Part shown: positions 43,974 through 53,424 of the stretch, in pieces | Position numbering within the stretch: position 1 is the stretch's first letter | How the letters are laid out: each line of letters opens with the position of its first letter | DNA from: CAXRDE01 sp964229355 | Lineage (GTDB): Bacteria; Cyanobacteriota; Sericytochromatia; UBA7694 | Direction of reading: 5' to 3' | DNA: 64,000 nucleotides | Assembly (NCBI GenBank): GCA_964229355.1 | Contig: CAXRDE010000016.1 | Span: forward strand, 124,001-188,000 | Position numbers and translations under genes: made by a program | The notes under the pieces: model-generated | The model's database searches: none | Told to the model about the DNA's origin: nothing | The model's input: only the letters and a program-made list of their open reading frames with translations

Positions 43974-44159
43974 TCACGGGTTTTTTCGGGTTCTTAAGTA
44001 AATGGATAGGCTTAAAAGGCCTACGGGAAGCGGGCTAAGTGCGTAATACTTAAGCTCTGGGAAATAAAAAGAGCCCAATCCATAGCATGCAATCGCCAGC
44101 AGGAAGCAGCTGAGGGGAAACCACCAGGGAACGGTACGGGGATTGTCCAGATCAAACAT
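43974..44159 (-). CDS. Small two-helix membrane protein
   Basis: The 61-residue product has two hydrophobic segments (about 12-31 and 38-55) and a basic C-terminus (LRTRKNP), so it is an inner-membrane hairpin. It starts 3 bp after the ferredoxin stop and is likely co-transcribed with it. I recognise no family. It could anchor the ferredoxin-linked complex, but there is no direct evidence. Confidence 0.65.
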   Translation of the reverse strand: MFDLDNPRTVPWWFPLSCFLLAIACYGLGSFYFPELKYYALSPLPVGLLSLSIYLRTRKNP

Positions 44160-44161
44160 GT

Positions 44162-44455
44162 TTATTGCCAGCTTTGCTTATGATAATCGAGATAATTGGG
44201 ATACGTGGTGAAAAACGAAGCGTTTTCTTCAATGGCAGCCTCCTCGCTTTGAGGAACTTCGTCAATGCGGTAAATCGCTTGTACCGGGCATACCATTTCA
44301 CAGGAACCACAATCAATGCATTCCTGGGGGTGAATATAATATTGCTGTGCTTCAGGGTGGGTATAAATGCAATCCACCGGGCACACCTTTAGGCAGCTTG
44401 CGTCCATGACTTCCTTGCACCGATGGGTGATAACGTAAGGGCGGATACTAGACAT
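44162..44455 (-). CDS. 7Fe-type ferredoxin
   Basis: The start is set at the ATG giving MSSIRPYVITHRC, not an upstream in-frame codon. The 97-residue product has Cys-x7-Cys-x3-Cys-x3-Cys (RCKEVMDASCLKVCPVDC) and Cys-x2-Cys-x2-Cys-x3-CysPro (ECIDCGSCEMVCPV). This is the arrangement of a [3Fe-4S] plus [4Fe-4S] ferredoxin of the FdxA type. A short C-terminal extension follows. It overlaps the propeller gene by 8 bp. Confidence 0.9.
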   Translation of the reverse strand: MSSIRPYVITHRCKEVMDASCLKVCPVDCIYTHPEAQQYYIHPQECIDCGSCEMVCPVQAIYRIDEVPQSEEAAIEENASFFTTYPNYLDYHKQSWQ

Positions 44456-45671
44456 TTTTTTCAAACGCCGCTTGCACATCAGCTTCCTCCAGGCCGTGTC
44501 CTCCGTGCAATAAAAGGGGAAGTACACGAATGCGAGGGTCTGTGAGAGAGCGGGCTGTAAAGGCAAATTGTAAGGGCTTTTGTTCGGGTTTTAGCAGGGT
44601 TTCGTAGGCAATCTCCCCCGTGCGAGCGTCTATTTGCAAGAGATAAGGACTAAAGAGGTTGGGGCGATTGCGGGAGACCACCGTCAGTAGAAAACGGCCG
44701 TCGGGACTCACTTCAAATAAATCCTGGGGGTCGGTTTGGCTACTGAAAGCCTGGCCTTCTAATGTGAACGCCGCCTGTTTCTGATATTTTTGTGTATCTA
44801 ACACCCAAATTTCCAGCGGACCTTCGGCGGGGGCGAGTAACGCATACAAAAGATCTCCCCGGTTGGAAAGACGTACCTGGCTGACCACCGCTTGGGTGGG
44901 TAAAGGGACGCGTTTTTGGGCCATGGCCCGATCAATGACATGAAAACAGCCCGTTTGATAGCTGCTGACATAGACCTGTTTACCGTCTGGATGAAAAACA
45001 CATTGGCTTATCTTTTTGGGGTCAGGTGGGTTCATGGGCCATGAACGCAGGGCTTTTAGGGGTTCGCGTTGAATAAAATGGAGTTTGCCAGCGCTGCGAT
45101 CTGACACGATGACATAGGGATGCTGAGGCGAAGCAAACAAATCATAGGGTCTGGATTTCAGATTTTCGAGGGGAATCCGAGGATCTAACCACTGCTTACA
45201 TAAATAACTTTTATGGGTAGCAAGTTGGGTGGGTACCTGAGGGTTAAGAAAGAGGTAGGCATAGGCATTGTTGAGGCGAAGGCCCTGGTGAGCCAGCTCT
45301 CGGGTTTGTAAAACGTCCTGGGGAACCCACTGGCTGCCGCTCAGTGTTAATCCCATGACCTGAGGACCGTTAAAGTGAGACCAGTTGATTAAGGCTTCCG
45401 ATTTTTGTCCGATTTCTTTGGGTAAGTCCAGACGCTGCAGGCTGGCTCCTGTATAGGGGTGCGTATACTGAAGGCTGGTATTCTCTATGGTCAGAAGAAG
45501 ATCCGGTGAGCGTTCCTCTGCCTGTTGTGCGCTTTGGCGGGCAAGCCGTAAGGCTTCCTGGATGATCTGAGGTGAAATGCGTCCGCTGAGCGCTTTTTTA
45601 AGCCCTTCAGCCTGCATCTCCAGATCGCCCCGTTGTTCAAAGCGTTTGAATTGCAACCAATGCATGGCCAA
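44448..45671 (-). CDS. Beta-propeller-like (YVTN/SMP-30 style) hypothetical protein
   Basis: The 407-residue cytosolic-looking protein has repeated blades such as ISQCVFHPDGKQVYVSSYQT and LFEVSPDGRFLLTVVSRN, typical of seven-bladed propellers. The first 90 residues are helical and lack a signal peptide. No catalytic site is visible; it is probably a binding platform. It heads a three-gene unit with a ferredoxin and a small membrane protein, and lies divergent to a glycosyltransferase with only about 77 bp between start codons. Confidence 0.65.
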   Translation of the reverse strand: MAMHWLQFKRFEQRGDLEMQAEGLKKALSGRISPQIIQEALRLARQSAQQAEERSPDLLLTIENTSLQYTHPYTGASLQRLDLPKEIGQKSEALINWSHFNGPQVMGLTLSGSQWVPQDVLQTRELAHQGLRLNNAYAYLFLNPQVPTQLATHKSYLCKQWLDPRIPLENLKSRPYDLFASPQHPYVIVSDRSAGKLHFIQREPLKALRSWPMNPPDPKKISQCVFHPDGKQVYVSSYQTGCFHVIDRAMAQKRVPLPTQAVVSQVRLSNRGDLLYALLAPAEGPLEIWVLDTQKYQKQAAFTLEGQAFSSQTDPQDLFEVSPDGRFLLTVVSRNRPNLFSPYLLQIDARTGEIAYETLLKPEQKPLQFAFTARSLTDPRIRVLPLLLHGGHGLEEADVQAAFEKNV

Positions 45672-45748
45672 CCCTTTCTAAAATCTGAGTCATGATACAT
45701 TCAGTATATAATGAGATAAAACAATGGCTGCGAAAGGCGAACGGTCTC

Positions 45749-47128
45749 ATGTATACTTTGCAGCTCGTGCTGTGGTCAGGTATTTTACTCTATTTTGGTC
45801 TGTTGCTGCTGAATGTCTTTTTGTGCTTGCAAAGTTTTCCTGCCTTACAACGCCATGCCCGACGCTTGAGAACCTTTCGTCATCTCGAGGCTGTAGACCA
45901 AACGTCTCTAACGCCCATGAGTCTGGTGCTGCCCTTGTCCCGCTTATCCGTATCCAATGTGATGCAATGGCTGGCCCAGGATTATCCTGACCTTGAGTAT
46001 ATTCTTGTGCATGATCAGGTAACTCCCCAGGTGATGCTCACCTGGAGAGAGCGCTTAAAGCTAAAGCCAACGGCTCGTTTTCCGGTGGGCGATTTAAGCA
46101 CCGCCACTGTACAAGGGGTTTATCAGGGTGAAGAAAACCCCCGTATTTGGTTTATCGATAAAGCCCCCAGTCATCTGAGTGATAGTTTAAATGCGGGCCT
46201 CAATTTTTGTCAAACCCCTTTGATCGCTATTGTCTCAGGAGAAGTTTACCCCGAGCCAGGGGTTTTTCAGCAGAGTGGGCGTTTGTTTTTAGAAGACAAG
46301 CATATGTGTGGCGTAAGCGGGCGTATTCGTTCTCTGCATCGGCCTGAAAAACGACAGCCTGAAGTGCCGACCAATGGCTGGGGCATTTTTGAAGTGATTT
46401 TTGAGCAGTATCAACAATTTTTACGGTGGACGCCCTATACGACCCACAACATATTTTATGAGATGTCTCCCTTTTATAGCGTCTTTCGACGGGCCAACCT
46501 GCTCGAGTCAGGGGGATTTACCGGGCAATACCAAAGTTTTATGGTGGATGTGGTGCGCAACTTGCAAGACCTTGCTCACCGGCGCGGGCAACAGGCTTTT
46601 TTTCATTTTTTGCCTGACACCCTGGGGTGGAAGGCTGCAGCAGAAAGTCGTCAGGACCTACAGTACTTTTTTACGTACCATCAACAGGTGGCTCGGCGCT
46701 TGCTCACCTTGAAGATTCCTTTTAAAGCCAGGTTGTTTCGCCTGGCTGATAATCTGGGCCTTCCTTTAGCCCTGGGGTTTGCCCAGATGTCCGCTCTGTT
46801 ATTGGCTGTCTTTTTTCATCCTGCTTATCTGCTTTTGATTCCCGCTCAGCTTTTGGGGCCTTTGATTTTGGCCTTATGGGCTTTGCGAGCAGGCGAGTTT
46901 TCTTCACGGCGGTACACCAAAACGGATCTTGTCTTTCTTTTGCAGCGGATTTGGCGCTTTGTTTTCTTTTGGCCTGTCTTCATTTGTTTTCAACAAGTGA
47001 TTGGCTGGTTTCGCGGACCTCAGCCCTTACGAGAAACCCCTCGAGAGGCGGTTATCCATCCTTCACCTTTGCGTTATACGGCTCCCTTAGACCTTGACGA
47101 GTCAATGGATTTTGATGGGGGGGTATAA
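45749..47128 (+). CDS. Membrane GT2-type glycosyltransferase
   Basis: The frame is open from 45692, but a TATAAT at 45707-45712 lies within it. The ATG at 45749 is therefore the better start; this assignment is moderate. The 459-residue product has an N-terminal membrane helix (LVLWSGILLYFGLLLLNVF). A GT-A-like domain follows, with LSDSLNAGLNFCQTPLIAIV and CGVSGRIRSL, and then three to four C-terminal helices. It resembles GT2/GT21 ceramide or hopanoid glycosyltransferases, but the DxD is not clear. The substrate is unknown. Confidence 0.7.
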   Translation: MYTLQLVLWSGILLYFGLLLLNVFLCLQSFPALQRHARRLRTFRHLEAVDQTSLTPMSLVLPLSRLSVSNVMQWLAQDYPDLEYILVHDQVTPQVMLTWRERLKLKPTARFPVGDLSTATVQGVYQGEENPRIWFIDKAPSHLSDSLNAGLNFCQTPLIAIVSGEVYPEPGVFQQSGRLFLEDKHMCGVSGRIRSLHRPEKRQPEVPTNGWGIFEVIFEQYQQFLRWTPYTTHNIFYEMSPFYSVFRRANLLESGGFTGQYQSFMVDVVRNLQDLAHRRGQQAFFHFLPDTLGWKAAAESRQDLQYFFTYHQQVARRLLTLKIPFKARLFRLADNLGLPLALGFAQMSALLLAVFFHPAYLLLIPAQLLGPLILALWALRAGEFSSRRYTKTDLVFLLQRIWRFVFFWPVFICFQQVIGWFRGPQPLRETPREAVIHPSPLRYTAPLDLDESMDFDGGV

Positions 47129-47173
47129 TTTTTGGGCCGGGCTGGGTATAATAAAGGGTAAAGGAGTGCTTTT

Positions 47174-47575
47174 ATGCCACATATTTCCCCTTCCGTTTCT
47201 CAACCCCCTGCGGTTTATCCTGTAGCGCCTCCTTTGGCTAATACGTCTGCTGCGGCAGCACCTCAGGCTGCTGAAACGCCCGCCACTCCCGCACCTGCGC
47301 AAGATGAGGCCTCTGTGACACCCCCCGCATCCTTTGATTTTCAAAATGAACCGGTGTCATTTCCAGAACCCTTACCCAGTCGCCCTCAAGAGCTGCCGGG
47401 CTTTGGTGAAGTGCTCGGTAGCCTTGCTCTTTTAATGGTGCCCGGCGGTGCGCCGTCCGCTTCTTTTGCCCCGGTCATTCAGCAGGCTGAAAAAAATTTA
47501 CAGGCTCGCCGTGCACCTAAGCCAGCAGAGCCCATTGACACTGCCGCCTCCGACGAAAAGTTGCAAAAACCTTAG
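47174..47575 (+). CDS. Pro/Ala-rich small hypothetical protein
   Basis: The 133-residue product has a strong AAAGGAG site nine bases before its ATG. It is rich in Pro, Ala, Ser and Thr and has no Sec signal; a short helical stretch (FGEVLGSLALLMVP) lies near residue 78. It overlaps the convergent oxidoreductase by 4 bp. The function is unknown. It belongs to the group of similar disordered-start proteins in this window. Confidence 0.6.
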   Translation: MPHISPSVSQPPAVYPVAPPLANTSAAAAPQAAETPATPAPAQDEASVTPPASFDFQNEPVSFPEPLPSRPQELPGFGEVLGSLALLMVPGGAPSASFAPVIQQAEKNLQARRAPKPAEPIDTAASDEKLQKP

Positions 47576-48573
47576 CTCACCTGGGCATAATGTTTTAACA
47601 GCTGTTGGGCGGCATCTAGCCCCGAGAGGGCTGCACCCTCAATGAGATTATTGAGATCTCCAAAGGCATCGCCTGCCAGGATCAACGGCACGCGACTTTC
47701 GAGCAAGAAACTCTTCTTTTCTGTAACGGTTTGCGGTTGCGCAAAGCGCCAGCCATGGGTTTGTTGTGTGACCAGATTTGCGCTGACATAGCGTTGGGCC
47801 GCTTCCCATAATAAAGCACCCGCCTCTTCTCGAGGGTACTTCCAATACTTGCGACTAAAGTGAGGGGTCCCGTGCACCGTAATACAGGGGGGACTGGAGA
47901 TGCCTTTTTGAACATTATCTGCAATCCACAGCAGAGGGCTCATGGGATCCGTAATGCGAATGGCGCCGGGCTCTTGCAGGCCACTGGGACCATCCAGCGT
48001 CGCCATCAGCGCGAGGCAGGGGTCATATTTGATTTGCTTCAATTGGTCGTGTTGCTTTTCTGAAAGCGAGAGATTTTCTGCTTGTTCAAGCAAGCTCAAG
48101 CTTTGGGGCACCGGAGCGCTTAGAATTAAGGCATCGGCTTCCAGGCTTTGACCTTCCTGCGTCTTCAAGCTCCAGGTTTTTTCATGCTGGGTGAGTTGCG
48201 TTACCTGGCTATTCTGATGAACGGTGAGGGGCTCGGCTATAAATTTCGCAATGCTATTCATACCTCTGGGGGCATAAAAGCGCTGATAACCATCCATAAT
48301 CAATTGACGATCTGTGTTTAAAAAACCTCTGCACCAGCCTTTGACCAACTCCTGATCCTGAAGATCCTCCACCAGACTGCGAAAAAACATGCTGTGCATG
48401 GTAAAGTACTGGGCCCCATGATCAAAGCGGGCATCCTCAATACGTCGGGTGGCCATGCGTCCACCCAGGCCCCGCGATTTTTCCAGAACCTGTACCTCCC
48501 ATCCCGCTTTTTGCAAGCGACGGGCTGCAATTAATCCAGAAATACCGGCTCCGATAACAATAGCATGGGGCAT
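47572..48573 (-). CDS. FAD-dependent amine-oxidase/renalase-like oxidoreductase
   Basis: The 333-residue flavoprotein has the dinucleotide motif AIVIGAGISGLIAARRLQKA, the second FAD contact LEKSRGLGGRMATRR and the C-terminal LILAGDAFGDLNNLIEGAAL. The substrate region and length are those of renalase/NAD(P)-binding amine-oxidase-like proteins, common in Cyanobacteria and Proteobacteria. The natural substrate is unknown. It is placed 1 bp from the WD40 gene, so one transcript is likely. Confidence 0.85.
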   Translation of the reverse strand: MPHAIVIGAGISGLIAARRLQKAGWEVQVLEKSRGLGGRMATRRIEDARFDHGAQYFTMHSMFFRSLVEDLQDQELVKGWCRGFLNTDRQLIMDGYQRFYAPRGMNSIAKFIAEPLTVHQNSQVTQLTQHEKTWSLKTQEGQSLEADALILSAPVPQSLSLLEQAENLSLSEKQHDQLKQIKYDPCLALMATLDGPSGLQEPGAIRITDPMSPLLWIADNVQKGISSPPCITVHGTPHFSRKYWKYPREEAGALLWEAAQRYVSANLVTQQTHGWRFAQPQTVTEKKSFLLESRVPLILAGDAFGDLNNLIEGAALSGLDAAQQLLKHYAQVS

Positions 48574-48574
48574 T

Positions 48575-49891
48575 TTAAGGCGTCTCCTTCTTTAGGGGGA
48601 CGCGTAAAGGCAGGACCACGCGTCCTTCAGGGGTTTGGCTTTCTATCGACAATCTGAGATCCACAGCGGCGAGACCTGGCGGTGTTTGCAGGGGCAGGGC
48701 CAGGGTTTTGAGGGTGCCTTGTTCCATTTTGGGCAGGAAGAAGGTCGCGGTGGGGGACAGGAGTTTGACCTGTTCATTTAACACCTCGACGGTTAAAGAG
48801 ACGCCTTCAAGTAAAGGCACATTCTTTTGGCTGAGTTGAAGGGTGATCCGGTCGGCCTCTGCTTGTGCAATGGCGATATCAATGCGCAGGGCTTCTAAGG
48901 TGGGGGTATTGCCCGGTAAGGTGGGACGAGAGGCAATATCCTCCCATATTTTTATCTTTCCTTCCCGATGGCTGCTGAACAGGGTTTCACCGGTGGGTAA
49001 AAAAGCCAGGTCATAGGTGTTTTGTCCCACATCGGTTAAGATCTCTGTATTGGCTCCGCCAGGAATTGACCAAAACCTCAGGGTTTGGTCGCCAATACTG
49101 CCACTGACCAACGTTTTGCTGTTGGGATGAAACCTGATGGCCCACACGGGTTTAAGGTGGCCGGCCAGCTCCTGGACAGGCAATAAGGTGCTCATGTTCC
49201 ACAAGCGAATGATGCGATCGGCGCCTGCACTGGCCAGGTATTGACCATCGGGGCTGAAATCCACCGCGTATAATTCTTCACGGTGATCCACCAGGCGGTG
49301 GGCGAGCTTTTGCTGCTCTAAGTCCCACAGTAACACCGCCAGGTCATTGAAGGCAACGCTCGCGAGGTATTTGCTATCGGGGCTAAAGGCCAGATTCACC
49401 ACCGAGCCGCTGTGCCCTTCAAAACGGGTGCGTAAAGTTCGGCTTTGCCAGTCAAACAGTGAGATGCTTTTGGATTTTCCTGCCACGGCCAGGTATTTTC
49501 CGTCAGGACTGAAGCGTACGCTGAGTAAGGCTTTTTCAAAAGTCTCCAGGGTCTCCACTTTTTTGCCGTTGTTCAGGTTCCACAATTGGAGGCGACCGTC
49601 GAGACCTGCTGTGACCATGAGCGGTTCGTTCGGGTGAATGGCCACATCTCCTATCCAATTGGCATGGCCTGGAAAATTATAAATCTCCTCCCAGGTTTGG
49701 GTGTTCCATACCCGGGTGGTGCCATCAAAGCTTGCGCTGGCAAGATATTGACCATTCTTGGAAATATCCAGTGCAAAAACATCTTGTTTTTGTGACTGTA
49801 GGATTTTAGGTGCTGTTTCGGCGCTTTGCCATGCCGCCTGAGCACCCAGACAAAAAGTGCTCAGCCATAAACCTAAAAAGAGAGAACGCAT
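48575..49891 (-). CDS. Secreted seven-bladed WD40 protein
   Basis: The 438-residue protein begins with a Sec signal (LFLGLWLSTFCLGAQA). Seven WD40 repeats fill about 35-325, with recurring SPDGKYLA and RLWN-type ends, which form one closed propeller. A C-terminal Ig-like beta domain (about 345-438) follows. It is probably periplasmic and acts as a protein-binding scaffold. Its stop is one base from the oxidoreductase, and its start overlaps the methyltransferase stop by one base. Confidence 0.85.
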   Translation of the reverse strand: MRSLFLGLWLSTFCLGAQAAWQSAETAPKILQSQKQDVFALDISKNGQYLASASFDGTTRVWNTQTWEEIYNFPGHANWIGDVAIHPNEPLMVTAGLDGRLQLWNLNNGKKVETLETFEKALLSVRFSPDGKYLAVAGKSKSISLFDWQSRTLRTRFEGHSGSVVNLAFSPDSKYLASVAFNDLAVLLWDLEQQKLAHRLVDHREELYAVDFSPDGQYLASAGADRIIRLWNMSTLLPVQELAGHLKPVWAIRFHPNSKTLVSGSIGDQTLRFWSIPGGANTEILTDVGQNTYDLAFLPTGETLFSSHREGKIKIWEDIASRPTLPGNTPTLEALRIDIAIAQAEADRITLQLSQKNVPLLEGVSLTVEVLNEQVKLLSPTATFFLPKMEQGTLKTLALPLQTPPGLAAVDLRLSIESQTPEGRVVLPLRVPLKKETP

Positions 49892-50913
49892 TAAGAAGCC
49901 TCGTTTTCAAAAAGGTAGTGAGACACCTGCCAGGCCTCGCCGTTGTTGTGTCCAAATAATTCAGCGCAGGCCATAAAAAACACGCGCCAGTAAACCCACC
50001 ATTTCAGGGCCTGATGGTCGCCGTAGATTTCCGCCATTAAAGGCAGAATATCGGCTTTTTGACGATCCATATTTGCCAACCAGGCGTTGGAGGTTTTTTC
50101 GTAGTGGGTCCCGCTGATTTCCCAGTCTTGTTTCAATTGTAAAGCTCCTGACATGCGCGGCAATAGGTCATGGCTGGGCATGGTGCCGCCGGTAAAAAAG
50201 TATTTTGCCATCCAGTCTCGCTCGTGCTCCACCTCAAAGAGATAAGCATATTTTCGATGGGTAAAAATGTGGCAAAATAAGAGTCCACCGGGCTTGAGCC
50301 ATTGAGAAATATTCTGAAAAAGTTTATCGTAGTTACGCAGATGTTCAAACATTTCGATAGAGACCAGGCGATCAAAACGCGCTTGCGTATGAAAGTCATT
50401 AACGTCTATGGTAATCACTTCGATATTTGATAAGTGTTGTGCCTGGGCCTGCTGCAGAATAAAGGCCTTCTGACTGGCTGAGTTGGAAAGGGCTGTAATT
50501 TTCAGATGGGGGTATTTTTGAGCCATATAAAGGGTTAAAGAGCCCCAACCGCAGCCCAGTTCCAGCACGGTTTCTGCCCGGTGAAGTTCTGCCCGCTGGC
50601 AGTAGATCTCTAGCATATCGGTTTCCGATTGGGCCAGGGTGACGCTGGGACTTTTCCAGTATCCGCAACTGTATTTAAGGCGAGGCCCCAATACCTTTTG
50701 ATAAAAAGCTGCAGGCACTTCATAATGTTGTTCGTTGGCTTTATCGGTGGCCACCGCCAGCGGGCTGGATTTAAGGTGCTCAATCAAAGCTTCTTTATGT
50801 TCTTCCGCGTGCTGCTCAAGGCGCTTGAGATGCTGGGTATTGTAATAACGAATCCCCTGGCGTAGCATAAAGTCTGGAATTTTGTTTTTTTCAAGTAAAT
50901 TGTCGTACCACAT
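49891..50913 (-). CDS. CFA-synthase-like SAM methyltransferase
   Basis: The ATG at 50913 has GAGGTG seven bases before it; an upstream GTG overlaps this site and is rejected. The 340-residue product has the SAM site VLELGCGWGSLTLYMA, the VSIEMFEHLRNYDKLF block and WRVFFMACAELFGHNNGEAW near the end. These place it in the cyclopropane-fatty-acyl-phospholipid synthase superfamily, near the coclaurine N-methyltransferase-like branch. The chemistry (cyclopropane, methyl branch or N-methyl) is not decided by sequence. Confidence 0.85.
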   Translation of the reverse strand: MWYDNLLEKNKIPDFMLRQGIRYYNTQHLKRLEQHAEEHKEALIEHLKSSPLAVATDKANEQHYEVPAAFYQKVLGPRLKYSCGYWKSPSVTLAQSETDMLEIYCQRAELHRAETVLELGCGWGSLTLYMAQKYPHLKITALSNSASQKAFILQQAQAQHLSNIEVITIDVNDFHTQARFDRLVSIEMFEHLRNYDKLFQNISQWLKPGGLLFCHIFTHRKYAYLFEVEHERDWMAKYFFTGGTMPSHDLLPRMSGALQLKQDWEISGTHYEKTSNAWLANMDRQKADILPLMAEIYGDHQALKWWVYWRVFFMACAELFGHNNGEAWQVSHYLFENEAS

Positions 50914-51000
50914 AGCAAACACCTCTTTGTATTGCGTTCAGTATAAAGCCTTATGCAGGCGAGTGTTTTATTCAGAAGGATTAAAAAAGAATAGCAATAA

Positions 51001-51030
51001 AAAAAGGCCGGTATCAATACCGGCCTTTTT
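51001..51030 (-). terminator. Intrinsic terminator after the SLH porin gene
   Basis: A 13-bp stem AAAAAGGCCGGTA/TACCGGCCTTTTT with loop TCAA has A on one side and T on the other. It ends the leftward porin transcript 14 bp after the stop and could also stop rightward readthrough. Confidence 0.9.
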
Positions 51031-51043
51031 TTGAAATAAGGAT

Positions 51044-52543
51044 TTAGAAGCGGAAGCGGAGGTTCAGTTCACCACCGACGTCGCCAAACAGACCCTGGTT
51101 ACCAGCCAACATGTAGCGGGTATCTTTGTAGCCTAATTCGACAGAGAAGGTGCTGTAAGCAGGAATGTTGATACCGACGAAGGCATCGTTTTTCCACTGC
51201 ATGTTATCGGTTACACCAGCAGTAGGCGCGATGAAGTAAGTAAAAGACTCACGGCCAATAATGCTGAAGTAAGGACCGACAGGGATTTCTAAGTCAACAC
51301 GACCACGAGGACCATGGTTGGCGTAGCTGTAGTTGGTACCCATCAGCTGCATGTAGTCATAGCCAGCACCGATGGTGAAGGCCACGTCTTCAGCACTTTC
51401 CTGGATTTTCCAGAGTAAGCCACCCCCTGCGGTGAGGCGAGAGGCAAGACTTGTGGTGAAGGGGTTGCCGCTGGCGTCGACTTTGTCAGCACGGAAGGCG
51501 CTAGCGCCAGCCAAACCAACAGAAGGTCCTACGTTGAGGGGATCAAAGTACATCATATCACCGTGTAAATCGATACCGAAGTGGTTGAATTTACCCGCTG
51601 AAATAGGTGTCCAGTCAATACTACCATTAGGACCGTAAATGAGGCCTGCTGTGGTGTTGGTGCTATCGACGTAAGAGGTTTTGATGTCTCCGCCAATGCG
51701 AATGTCTACGGGATTGAAGGGCTCTTTGGTGGGCTCAGGGGTAGGCATTGGGGTGGGTACTGGAGTGGGTACTGCAGTAGGCATTGGGGTAGGTTCTGGG
51801 GTTGGAGCAGGGGTTAAAGGCAGTAAGTAAGTATCCACATAGCGGATAAACTCGCGTACGGTAGCGGCGGTTTCATAACGGGTCAGACGCTTACCACCAC
51901 GGAAGGTTTCATCAGGGTAGCCGTCCATGATTTGATACTTGTCGACGATGTTGGTTACGGCTTTGGTGGCCCAGTGATCAGCGGGCAAATCGGTCAGTTC
52001 GTCAGCACGGCTACGGCGAGCCAATACAGGTTTTGTACCCTGGCTTTCGATCAGAACGAAATAGTTATAGAGTTCGAAGGCGATTTCATAGCGGCTGATG
52101 GGTTCGTTACCCATAAAGCGTTTGCCGGGCATGGGCTGCATGATACCGTAGTCGTTTACGACTGCGTCTACAGCGACACGGTTTTCATCGTCTAAGTCAA
52201 TCATGTTGGTGCGGGGAACATCAGAAATTTGCTTCAGGTTTTTACCGCTGATGGCTTCCATTTTTTGGGTGGCATTGTAGAAAACCTGTGCCAGTTCATT
52301 ACGGGTCATGAGGTCATCACCCTTGAACATGTTGGAGGTTTTAGGCATCATGATTTCAAGTTCTTGTACCAAAACGCGAACGGCGCCGTAGGCCCAGTGA
52401 TTTTCGGGAACATCAATCAGTTCGCTCATGTTGACGGCCACTTGATAAGAGTCAGCTGCTTGCGCGTCGCTACCGTTGAAGGCCACAGGCACGGTAGTCA
52501 AAACAGAACTGGCTAACATTAAAGATAGTACTTTTTTATTCAT
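51044..52543 (-). CDS. SLH-domain outer-membrane porin
   Basis: The start at 52543 gives a Sec signal (MNKKVLSLMLASSVLTTVPV); an upstream in-frame codon adds only a hydrophilic stretch. The mature protein has three SLH-like segments (about 37-240, for example VPENHWAYGAVRVLVQELEI and LPADHWATKAVTNIVDKYQI). A Pro-Thr linker (about 250-280) and a beta-barrel ending in the aromatic LNLRFRF follow. SLH-plus-barrel proteins are major porins of Cyanobacteria, Deinococcus and Negativicutes and tie the outer membrane to the cell wall. Solute specificity is unknown. Confidence 0.85.
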   Translation of the reverse strand: MNKKVLSLMLASSVLTTVPVAFNGSDAQAADSYQVAVNMSELIDVPENHWAYGAVRVLVQELEIMMPKTSNMFKGDDLMTRNELAQVFYNATQKMEAISGKNLKQISDVPRTNMIDLDDENRVAVDAVVNDYGIMQPMPGKRFMGNEPISRYEIAFELYNYFVLIESQGTKPVLARRSRADELTDLPADHWATKAVTNIVDKYQIMDGYPDETFRGGKRLTRYETAATVREFIRYVDTYLLPLTPAPTPEPTPMPTAVPTPVPTPMPTPEPTKEPFNPVDIRIGGDIKTSYVDSTNTTAGLIYGPNGSIDWTPISAGKFNHFGIDLHGDMMYFDPLNVGPSVGLAGASAFRADKVDASGNPFTTSLASRLTAGGGLLWKIQESAEDVAFTIGAGYDYMQLMGTNYSYANHGPRGRVDLEIPVGPYFSIIGRESFTYFIAPTAGVTDNMQWKNDAFVGINIPAYSTFSVELGYKDTRYMLAGNQGLFGDVGGELNLRFRF

Positions 52544-52916
52544 TGTAGAATTAAATTCTCCTTGTATGATGTGCTTATCAAAGTGACAAGCTTCGCTCAC
52601 GTGTTACCGTGTCGTTATAGGGCATATTACTGTAAAATGCGCGACAACAACAGGTACATATATTCAATCTTGATCATATTTTTATTTTAAAATACGTGAA
52701 TAGATTAAATAATTCACAGGAATTATAAGGTGAATTTGCCGAATTGGCAAGAGATTGGCTGATCCTCGGCCTTCCAGGGAGATATAAAAAAAGCATAAGT
52801 CGTGTTAAAATGATCCATGCATCAACTTCAGATGTAAGCTTTGTCAGACTCTGGGCTTTCCTTTGTGTTTTTTGAATGGATAGGCCTTTAATCTGGCCTT
52901 TCAGGTGGGTAATCTC
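52544..52916. other. Non-coding gap with divergent promoters expected
   Basis: About 370 bp separate the SLH porin start and the small protein gene. The porin side has an AAGGAG 14 bp before its ATG and AT-rich sequence with TTTTATTTTAAAATAC around 52678-52695. No ORF, repeat or strong hairpin is evident. Confidence 0.5.
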
Positions 52917-53324
52917 GTGAAAATCTTAGAATGGGTCTACTTATTTGCGGCAAAAAGGGTAAGTTTACCCGTTTATCAGCAGGCGCTTCAGCAGCAAAAT
53001 ACTGAACTTCAACAGGCCTTGTTACAATTTCAGACCATAGACATCGAAGCGGAAGACCGCGCCCTGTGGGAACAAGAACTACGTGCGGCTTTGGAAGGGT
53101 TATTTGACGCTCTGGGGCGTGCTCTCAAAGAAGCTGAGCAGTATACAAGTCCGCCCCAGGAGGCTCAAATCAAACAGATTCTTTTGCATTTGCAAGAGGT
53201 GGAGCGCATTGAGCAATATGTGCAATCGCGCCTGGGTTGTGCTTCTTACCTCACGCAAAAAGAAGTTCAGGGGCTTTTGTCTGTGGCTTCAGAAAAGGTT
53301 GAAACCTTGCTCTCCATGGAGTAA
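52917..53324 (+). CDS. Small helical hypothetical protein
   Basis: The GTG at 52917 is preceded by AGGTGGG at 7 bp spacing, so it is chosen over the GTG at 52905 that lies inside that site. The 135-residue product is Gln/Glu/Leu-rich and almost all helical, with coiled-coil-like heptads (LQQQNTELQQALLQFQTIDI). There is no signal or membrane helix. The function is unknown. It precedes a lipoprotein gene. Confidence 0.6.
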   Translation: MKILEWVYLFAAKRVSLPVYQQALQQQNTELQQALLQFQTIDIEAEDRALWEQELRAALEGLFDALGRALKEAEQYTSPPQEAQIKQILLHLQEVERIEQYVQSRLGCASYLTQKEVQGLLSVASEKVETLLSME

Positions 53325-53424
53325 TGGCTGATGTTAAATGAAAATTATATTTATCTTAACGAAAGTTTAGTGAAATATATAGGATAATAAAAGAAAGTCT
53401 TTTGAAATGGGTTAGGTGGGTTTT

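Noticed and set aside
45692..45748. Upstream in-frame start for the GT2 gene
   Set aside because: A TATAAT box sits inside this extension, so transcription probably starts after it; the ATG at 45749 leads into the membrane helix.
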